Positions 20,947 through 25,940 of a stretch of 25,940 bases of DNA are shown here, one piece after another. Each line of letters begins with the position of its first letter. The first letter of the stretch is position 1. Made by a program: the position numbers and the translations under genes. Location: NCBI GenBank assembly GCA_905221605.1, contig CAJNDS010000336.1:967501-993440 (forward strand). The letters are read 5' to 3'. Below the pieces are notes generated by a model, which worked only from the letters and a program-made list of their open reading frames with translations, was not told where the DNA came from and did not search any database. This DNA comes from Symbiodinium natans. Lineage: Eukaryota > Sar > Dinophyceae > Suessiales > Symbiodiniaceae.

Positions 20947-21969
20947 ATGGAGCAAGCCCAGCAGGAGCTGCTGAACAACCCTGCACTATGCCAAGTGCTC
21001 TTTAAGAACCTCCCCCATCTTGCCGCTTCATCCATGGCTGCGCGGGCATTTGGCCCTGATGAACGTTCAACGTCCAGAGAACTGGTCCCTGCTCACGACA
21101 GGGACAGGCCTCCCAAACAGCGCCGTCAGCAAAAGGACCTGGAGCAGGACGAGGAAATGCCGCCGACTCGGTTGCCCTCACCGTCCAGAAGGCCCAGGAG
21201 GACTGGTCGCCGTAATGGCTCCAGACCAAGGGCCTCGCAAAACGGTCTGCCGAAATCAAAGCAGGAGGTCAAACCAACCGCTGACCTCTTGGCCAGCATC
21301 ATCTTGGCCCTGCTGAATCACGAGGATGAATTGACAGCCTTGCGACACCATCATGGATGGATCTTCTACGCCACGGTGCACCAAGCGAACAGTGTGGTTC
21401 CCTCCTTGGCACGGATCCAGCAACAGTGGAAGTCGGACCAGCCCCAGGACACCCCTGGCAAGCCCGTTCGCTACGCCCTGTTCCTCGGTCTCCTTCACGA
21501 GCTGCACACTCGAGCTCAGGGCTTCGATCACGTCGCCTACGACAGCACGAATCAGGACAAGGAATCAGCACTTATCTCTCTACCAGGAGCACTTGCCTCC
21601 CGAGGTCGACACCACACGGACGAGAACCCTGCCTTCTACTGGAACTACATGAGATGGGACGCCAAACAGCGGAAGGTAGTCATCGATACCCAACGCCCTC
21701 CTCTCTCGCCCAAGGTTGTCTCCACCCACCTGGCGGCTATGCTCAAGCTAGATCAAGAACAGCTCACCAAGTTCAGGCCGTCCAGACCGCTGCGAGCCAA
21801 CCTGACGGAAGAAAGGCCGGTCATCGCCTTCCTCCTGGAACTGGCCCTGACCATCGGAGACGACCATGAGGCAATGCACGCCTTTCGACTACTCAGTCTG
21901 GAACCTAGTGGGGGTCACCATGCGCAGGGAGGGCCTAAGACGGTCTCCACAGATGCAGACCCTCCGTGA
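20947..21969 (+). CDS. Basic protein of unknown function (retroelement ORF2)
   Basis: The ATG at 20947 (MEQAQQELLNNP) gives 340 residues. The frame is open upstream through the hairpin core, but there is no earlier ATG, so this start is chosen. The N-terminal third is strongly basic and disordered, with NLS-like clusters (PPKQRRQQK, RRPRRTGRRNGSRPR). It could bind nucleic acid, like the ORF1/Gag-type proteins of retroelements; that is inference from charge and position only. The rest is more ordered: ADLLASIILALLNHEDEL, a WIFYATV segment, then AFYWNYMRWDAK and RPVIAFLLELALTIGDD. I vaguely recall similar HEDEL...WIFY proteins in dinoflagellates but cannot name a family. A hairpin flanks it on each side (20860-20902; 22019-22053). 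Confidence 0.65.
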   Translation: MEQAQQELLNNPALCQVLFKNLPHLAASSMAARAFGPDERSTSRELVPAHDRDRPPKQRRQQKDLEQDEEMPPTRLPSPSRRPRRTGRRNGSRPRASQNGLPKSKQEVKPTADLLASIILALLNHEDELTALRHHHGWIFYATVHQANSVVPSLARIQQQWKSDQPQDTPGKPVRYALFLGLLHELHTRAQGFDHVAYDSTNQDKESALISLPGALASRGRHHTDENPAFYWNYMRWDAKQRKVVIDTQRPPLSPKVVSTHLAAMLKLDQEQLTKFRPSRPLRANLTEERPVIAFLLELALTIGDDHEAMHAFRLLSLEPSGGHHAQGGPKTVSTDADPP

Positions 21970-22018
21970 TCAGCTAGAAGCGCTGCGCACAGGAGGCAAC
22001 GAGGGCTAAAGTTTTCCA

Positions 22019-22053
22019 GGACACCCGAGTCGAGGTCCCCTCCTGAGCTGTCC
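22019..22053 (+). repeat. Core hairpin 6
   Basis: The core is TCGAGGTCCCCTCCTG (22030-22045); the usual GT before GAGG is TC. The arm is GGACA/TGTCC, with a possible CC/GG extension across a bulge. It is the weakest-paired copy after number 12. Confidence 0.65.
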
Positions 22054-22105
22054 AAGGCCCCCTTGCCCTCCTGGGGGATCTAGCAAGTCACTTAGCCTCA
22101 GACAA

Positions 22106-22149
22106 CCCTCCTACTCTCGTGTAGAGGTCCCCTCCTGAGAGAACGAGGG
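22106..22149 (+). repeat. Core hairpin 7
   Basis: The core is TAGAGGTCCCCTCCTG (22122-22137). The arm CCCTC-CTA-CTCTC pairs with GAGAG-AAC-GAGGG at 11 of 13 positions. Confidence 0.85.
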
Positions 22150-22476
22150 CGCTGATAAGTCAACCTGTTTTTCTTTCTCCCTTCTGTGCCGCCTCGTGCG
22201 CACCGTGCCTGCCAGGAAAAGTCTTTTCTGCACCACACGTCAGGCTTCAAGTGGCGTACTGACTATTGCATCGAACTGCCTTTCTCCCATTACAACTGAG
22301 GCCGAGCTACACTAACGTCAGCTGTCGACCAGAGCGAGTCACACTCCAGGCTCTCGCATTGCTTACAAGCTGAGAGACTTTCCGCCATGTGCCTGACTGC
22401 AGCCCCAACTTAACTCAGCATCAGCCGTTCTGCTCATATTGATCAGTACAGATTGTTCCTCCATCATCACCACGCC

Positions 22477-22740
22477 ATGGCAACCAACCCGGAGGGCACG
22501 ATTCTTGCCATTGAGAACACCCCTGGCATTCACGCCCAGCCGACGACAAGCCAGGCCAATGTCGCCCAAGCGCTGGTTAAGGCAACGGCACCTCCGCCAC
22601 CACAGTCATCATGCGGAGCAGGCTGCGACCAATGCCACAGTGCTCCATGTGTTCGACACAAGCCGGGACATCTGTGGCACTGCTGCTTCGGGTGTAGAGA
22701 CTCCTGGGCGGTGCAACAAGCCCGCTCCAGATACTGGTAG
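22477..22740 (+). CDS. Small Cys-rich protein, possibly zinc-binding (retroelement ORF3)
   Basis: Predicted 87 residues from the ATG at 22477 (MATNPEGTILAIENTP) to TAG at 22738. The C-terminal half is Cys/His-rich: CGAGCDQC, then APCVRH, then HLWHCCFGC, enough ligands for one or two zinc sites, with spacing unlike a CCHC knuckle or C2H2 finger. Another open frame overlaps it from 22439, but the Cys spacing and the in-frame ATG make this one more likely. It lies between core hairpins 7 and 8 on the same strand as its neighbours. It may be a small nucleic-acid-binding accessory protein, or chance. Confidence 0.45.
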   Translation: MATNPEGTILAIENTPGIHAQPTTSQANVAQALVKATAPPPPQSSCGAGCDQCHSAPCVRHKPGHLWHCCFGCRDSWAVQQARSRYW

Positions 22741-22764
22741 CTATGAGCAGGATAGAGCTCGACT

Positions 22765-22804
22765 TTTTGCGACCAGCAAGTGAGGTCTCCTCCTGCAGGT
22801 AAAA
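22765..22804 (+). repeat. Core hairpin 8 (ORF3/ORF4 gap)
   Basis: The core is GTGAGGTCTCCTCCTG (22780-22795). Arms: GC/GC, ACC/GGT (A-A mismatch between), TTTT/AAAA beyond a 3-base bulge. Confidence 0.7.
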
Positions 22805-22982
22805 CGCAGCTATGTTCTCACAGCTGCGCGCCGTCGACCGAGCCAACAGTCTCAACTAAAACAATCTGCCCTAAATGCATGACAGCACTTAACTTATCTA
22901 ATGTCTCTCCGCTCCTAAATTGCTGCACAGGCCCCACTGTCGAGCCCAGCACTCAGCCAGTCCTAGTGCATTGCTGAGATAA

Positions 22983-24869
22983 ATGTCTGACCTTACGCGC
23001 TGGCAAGATTCTGTGCTCAAAGAAGGTCCACTAGGCCTACAGCGCAGGGCACCTAGGACCATGCCCCCGCGGAAAAGACAGTCGAAAGCTTCGACTCTGC
23101 CCTCGTTCGACCTCGCCTCCAACATCTGCACAGAAGCTGATAGGCTGCTGCCTTCGAACTATGTCCCCATCTCGCATAAGAGAATGGACGAGATCAGAAA
23201 CTACCGCTGGGAGAAGGGCCTCCGTGCTATATCAAGAAGCATGATGGCCCGTCAATCGACAAGGCCGGTCTCGAGCCAGAGACAAGCGGATAAAGAAAGC
23301 AAGAGACTAGAAGAGCTGGGAATAAAAAAGCCTGGACTCACTGCAGAGGACTTAGCGGCCCTTCCTACCTCGGACGTGTACAAGAATCTCTCTTCGCTTT
23401 CCTTGATCTCGGTCGATACTTCCCGACCGGCAAGCTCCAGCGTGAGGTCGCCTCCGAGGAGCGGACACAGGGAAGCGAAAACAGAACCATCCTCCTCATC
23501 TAAGCTCCAGGCAGAGCAGGCGAAAACCTTCACGGCAGAGCCAACACGAGAGCATGCACCGCAACCCTATGCGGGCCAAGGCGTGGGCAGGAAAGAAACC
23601 TGCAAGGAAGAGTCGGACTCAGACATACCACCCTGGGCGGACTCGAAGAAGTCGCGCTCATCTCAGTACACCGGTGCAGGAGTTGGACAAAAGGAGGCCT
23701 TCGTCAGGCAGCCACCCCCACCTCCATCTCCTCCTGCAAGACAATCAGCTCCCGACTCAGGTCATCTTGAAGGCATCGCGCGCCTCACTTCCACAGAGGA
23801 GCTCCAGGTCGTCAATCTTACGCAAGCAGCTCCTCCTCCGCACGAGTTCCTGAACTACCCGGTGCATCAAGGAGTGATAGTTCTTCCAGCAGCCACAGTT
23901 CAGGCTCGCGTGGCAAGCAAGAAGGAACAAGACAAGGGCAAGGCGGTCATTCACTCCTTCCCCTACTCCTACCCGCAGGAATTCCCTTTGGAATTGGATG
24001 TTCACGTGCAAGTTCGGAAATCGCAGGACGAGCAAGTCAGCATGGTTCTAAAACTGATCCGCACAGCATCCATGAAGGGCGTCACCAGAGCTGTATACAA
24101 CTTCAAGGGCGGGGAATTCTACTCGGTCTTCAAACTCTCAGTTGTTGCTCCCCAGGAAGAACAGGCCCAGGACGGACTTCAGGCTCATGAAGCGGAACTT
24201 GACTTGGCACACGTTTTCCCAGAGATGGTCCCTACGGTGGCAAACGTCTTTGCTATCCAGCTCAGAGTGGCTTCCGCGGTCAATCCCCTGGAGTTTCCCA
24301 AGTCTCCCACGCCGAGTGAGGTCTCCTCCTGGCGGGGAGACTCGGGCCCGCCGAAGTATCTCCTCATTCAGCAAGCCTACGGCATCATGGTGGAAAAGGT
24401 CCAGCCGCTGGATAACCTCCCACCGCATCTACGCCCCAGCATGGACGAGTGCTACCTGCTGATTCTCCTAGTACTCAAATCGGCGCTCCTAGGATACTAT
24501 GTACGAGATTGTGGTTGGTCCAACCTGGGCAGACGAATCTCGCCGGACTCCAGCACGGATCTGCCCTTCTTTCTTGCTCTCGACACGTCGGCCTGGCACA
24601 AACGCACGCCTCCGGCTCCTCAACAAGCCACAACTTCAACCGCAGATCATGTCCGAGGACTCTTCTCGACCCTAGAGTACCTGGCGGAGGACAAGCCGGC
24701 AATCCAGGCAGCCAAACAAGCCTTCACGCATCATCAGCGACAGGTCCCTCCTCTTGTCCAGCACTTCTTCTCCCTGCTCCGGACTCCGGTGGGCAAAGAA
24801 AAGGCAGAGAGAATCTTTAAGGACACGCCTCTGGCGCTCTCTGCTGAAGTGTGGGACGCCTTCAGCTAA
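22983..24869 (+). CDS. 628-residue protein of unknown function (retroelement ORF4)
   Basis: ATG at 22983 to TAA at 24867. No family recognised. The N-terminal about 150 residues are basic and helical (MPPRKRQSK, SQRQADKESKRLEELG). Residues about 150-280 are a Ser/Pro-rich disordered stretch with a twofold short repeat (YAGQGVGRKE / YTGAGVGQKE) and a PPPPPSPPARQ run. The central part (about 320-430) looks folded, with alternating hydrophobic strands (LELDVHVQVRKSQ, VSMVLKLIRTA, YNFKGGEFYSVFKLSVV). The C-terminal part is helical (YLLILLVLKSALLGYYV, FTHHQRQVPPLVQHFFSLL). Two core-hairpin copies are coding within it: SVRSPPR near residue 155 and SEVSSW near residue 446. It may be a structural or accessory protein of the element; this is inferred only from position. 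Confidence 0.7.
   Translation: MSDLTRWQDSVLKEGPLGLQRRAPRTMPPRKRQSKASTLPSFDLASNICTEADRLLPSNYVPISHKRMDEIRNYRWEKGLRAISRSMMARQSTRPVSSQRQADKESKRLEELGIKKPGLTAEDLAALPTSDVYKNLSSLSLISVDTSRPASSSVRSPPRSGHREAKTEPSSSSKLQAEQAKTFTAEPTREHAPQPYAGQGVGRKETCKEESDSDIPPWADSKKSRSSQYTGAGVGQKEAFVRQPPPPPSPPARQSAPDSGHLEGIARLTSTEELQVVNLTQAAPPPHEFLNYPVHQGVIVLPAATVQARVASKKEQDKGKAVIHSFPYSYPQEFPLELDVHVQVRKSQDEQVSMVLKLIRTASMKGVTRAVYNFKGGEFYSVFKLSVVAPQEEQAQDGLQAHEAELDLAHVFPEMVPTVANVFAIQLRVASAVNPLEFPKSPTPSEVSSWRGDSGPPKYLLIQQAYGIMVEKVQPLDNLPPHLRPSMDECYLLILLVLKSALLGYYVRDCGWSNLGRRISPDSSTDLPFFLALDTSAWHKRTPPAPQQATTSTADHVRGLFSTLEYLAEDKPAIQAAKQAFTHHQRQVPPLVQHFFSLLRTPVGKEKAERIFKDTPLALSAEVWDAFS
23420..23474 (+). repeat. Core hairpin 9 (inside ORF4)
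   Basis: The core is GTGAGGTCGCCTCCGA (23442-23457), the most diverged copy at the 3' end. Arms: GCTCC/GGAGC and TTCCC/GGGAA. It reads SVRSPPR in the disordered region. Confidence 0.8.
24297..24346 (+). repeat. Core hairpin 10 (inside ORF4)
   Basis: The core is GTGAGGTCTCCTCCTG (24316-24331). Arms: GCC/GGC, GTCTCCC/GGGAGAC (7 perfect pairs), CCC/GGG. It reads SEVSSW. Confidence 0.95.
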
Positions 24870-24879
24870 CCTGCACTAT

Positions 24880-24917
24880 GTAGCCATTTCGTGTGAGGTC
24901 CCCTCCTGAAACGGCAC
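24880..24917 (+). repeat. Core hairpin 11 (after ORF4)
   Basis: The core is GTGAGGTCCCCTCCTG (24893-24908). Arms: TTT/AAA, GCC/GGC, GT/AC with one bulge and one mismatch. It starts 10 bases after the ORF4 stop codon. Confidence 0.8.
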
Positions 24918-25169
24918 GCCGGGACAAGTGTCCGGCACAAGCACCCAAGCTACCTTTTCAACTCTCGCTACGGCACAAAAACAAGCTGACTGGTTTTCCA
25001 GGCCGGCTCAATGCGCATTTAGCACAGCACGATGCCTGCGTGCTTCAAGACTAGCTCAGCTCAGGTCACGAGCTCACAGGCTTGGCGCTCAGTCACCAAC
25101 TCTGCTTTAGCCCACAAACGCAAGGCTGAAGCAACATCTGTGTATGTGACTCCAGTCATTTCCATCCAA
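24918..25169 (+). other. Inter-ORF region, no gene seen
   Basis: About 250 bases between hairpins 11 and 12. The only open frame (24928-25110) has no ATG start and no recognisable motif. Confidence 0.5.
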
Positions 25170-25194
25170 TGTCGCGTGAGGTCTCCTCCTGACA
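25170..25194 (+). repeat. Core hairpin 12 (upstream of ORF5)
   Basis: The core is GTGAGGTCTCCTCCTG (25176-25191). The arm is only TGTC/GACA, the shortest of the set. It lies 42 bases upstream of the ORF5 ATG. Confidence 0.75.
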
Positions 25195-25236
25195 GCCATT
25201 TCAGATAGGCAAATAGCCCTCTCTGCCCCCTGCGCC

Positions 25237-25940
25237 ATGGATCTTGCTGCTCCCTACATCAGGCTTCGAGGCCCGGAACACAGCGTTTGCCTTGAACGCA
25301 ATGGCCTATTCAGAATGCAGGATCCGGAACCGCGGTGCAACTTCGAACCATCAATCACTGACAACAAAGCAATGGACGACATCCACGCGCAGACCCAGGC
25401 CGCCTTCTACAATCGAGTACAATGGACGACGCAAGATCACAGACTGGCATCGGAATGGAGCGCCTTGATGGCCGAGCACCCGGATCATTCCTTTCCCAAT
25501 TCAGTTGCCTACTGGCCAAAATGGGACTCCACGGTGGTGTTCCGTGATGACTACTGCACGCTGATGCTTGGCACCCAGCGCACTGCTCTCGACATACCTG
25601 AACTCAAAGCGCACCAGGTTGATATCATCGTGACTCTCAACGCATCATCGCGCTTCAGGGAGAGTTATGACACAGATGCCGACTGGCAGTTCATGTACCA
25701 AATGGAGGGCATCTCCAACTTGCGCTACCACCTCTCGGATGTGCGCATCTCTCGGAACGATCAAGGCTTCCATGATGTGGTGTCAAATCTTGCCAGGACC
25801 TGGATCAGGATGATCGACGAAATTTGAAATTGAGGGCCAGGAGTGCAGCCGCACTAAACCGATGGTCATCCTGTTCCATTGTCTTGCGGGCATCAATCGC
25901 TCGACTTCTGCCCTCTGTGCCTACCTGATTGTTCGCTACC
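25237..25940 (+). CDS. Dual-specificity-phosphatase-like protein, frame change, truncated by window edge (ORF5)
   Basis: The ATG at 25237 opens 196 residues to a TGA at 25825. Residues about 85-196 follow a DSP plan: YCTLMLGTQRTALD, VDIIVTLNASS, then YHLSDVRISRND with the candidate general-acid Asp, then DVVSNLARTWIRMIDE. The phosphatase signature HCLAGINRS (HCxxGxxRS; Cys codon 25880-25882) follows at the expected distance but in the +1 frame, which is open from 25814 to the window end. The two frames overlap at 25814-25827 around ATT TGA. Either an indel (real or assembly) or a +1 ribosomal frameshift at the stop would join the halves; an intron in under 50 bases is unlikely. The 5' part (1-85) is unassigned. 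The protein may belong to the element (hairpin 12 is just upstream) or be a host gene. Confidence 0.6.

Larger units (their letters stand above)
21970..22476 (+). other. Inter-ORF region with two core hairpins
   Basis: About 500 bases without a good ORF. It holds core hairpins 6 and 7 and a further plain stem (CCCCC/GGGGG near 22059-22078). The last 330 bases show nothing I can name. Confidence 0.5.
15135..25940 (+). mobile_element. Large multi-ORF LINE-type retroelement with hairpin family (right end outside window)
   Basis: Bounded on the left by the trinucleotide tract and open at the right edge. It carries, all on the + strand: a giant EEP-RT-zinc finger-USP polyprotein (15251-20857), a basic protein (20947-21969), a small Cys-rich protein (22477-22740), a 628-residue unknown (22983-24869) and a phosphatase-like protein (25237-end). 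Twelve hairpins with one shared core run through 15.88-25.19 kb, which is my main reason for treating the whole stretch as one unit. What is not shown: a poly-A or 3' end, target-site duplications, or that the last ORFs are not host genes. Alternatives: a LINE followed by unrelated genes in a region where the hairpin is locally amplified. Confidence 0.6.

Noticed and set aside
24880-24900. GTAGCCATTT matches ten bases of the dinoflagellate spliced leader, suggesting a relict SL
   Set aside because: Only ten bases match, the rest (CGTGTGAG) does not, and the stretch is explained as the left arm of hairpin 11. A chance 10-mer match in 26 kb is not rare enough.
15877-25194. The core hairpins as a CRISPR array, integron attC sites or a known self-cleaving ribozyme
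   Set aside because: Spacing is irregular (0.1-1.5 kb) with copies inside ORFs; attC conservation is at the outer ends, not the tip; I see no hammerhead, twister or other known catalytic core.

Overview
The window looks like nuclear DNA of a dinoflagellate, most like a Symbiodiniaceae or related species. This is an inference from four things. Introns end in AG followed by an exonic G, and their 5' ends are GC or GA rather than GT. CCCTAAA-type (plant-like) telomere repeats occur inside the window. Micro- and minisatellites are dense. Long coding regions carry families I associate with dinoflagellates: a Roc-COR GTPase, ADP-ribosyltransferase-fold and EEP-fold proteins, and a very large LINE.

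Layout. 1-2900 is repeat-rich and mostly non-coding: a GA microsatellite, a degenerate tandem array of about 80 bp units, and a degenerate telomere-like block. 2900-3900 holds coding-like fragments I cannot assemble. 4072-5085 (-) is an EEP-fold (endonuclease/exonuclease/phosphatase) gene, partial and in pieces. 5210-8823 (-) is a Roc-COR (ROCO) GTPase gene; I reconstruct three of its introns by frame, motif continuity and splice sites. 8.8-9.6 kb carries local duplications around the 5' end of that gene. 9.9-10.2 kb is a CTCTCA-type microsatellite. 10165-11445 (-) encodes an ADP-ribosyltransferase-like protein. 11.8-12.5 kb is a minisatellite with an inverted counterpart. 12.5-14.2 kb shows no convincing gene. 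14.4-15.13 kb is a GCGCGCTTC array followed by trinucleotide repeats.

15.1 kb to the window end (+) is the most interesting part. It appears to be one large multi-ORF retroelement, running off the right edge. ORF1 is a giant LINE polyprotein of up to 1867 residues: EEP endonuclease, reverse transcriptase, four zinc fingers, a PIP-box-like peptide and a C-terminal USP-type deubiquitinase domain. Four more ORFs follow on the same strand: a basic protein, a small Cys-rich protein, a 628-residue unknown, and a dual-specificity-phosphatase-like protein whose active site lies in the +1 frame.

Across 15.9-25.2 kb I find twelve copies of a 16-base core, consensus GTGAGGTCNCCTCCTG, always on the + strand and never seen in the first 15.8 kb. 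Each core is the tip of an imperfect hairpin. The core is conserved while the flanking arms differ completely from copy to copy, yet in each copy the arms are complementary to one another. Copies occupy every inter-ORF gap, and six lie inside ORFs without breaking the frame, mostly at domain boundaries or linkers. Conserved apex plus compensating arms suggests a structured RNA or DNA element (protein-binding hairpin, processing or reinitiation signal, or a tiny hairpin-borne mobile unit). This is the best candidate for an undescribed system here.
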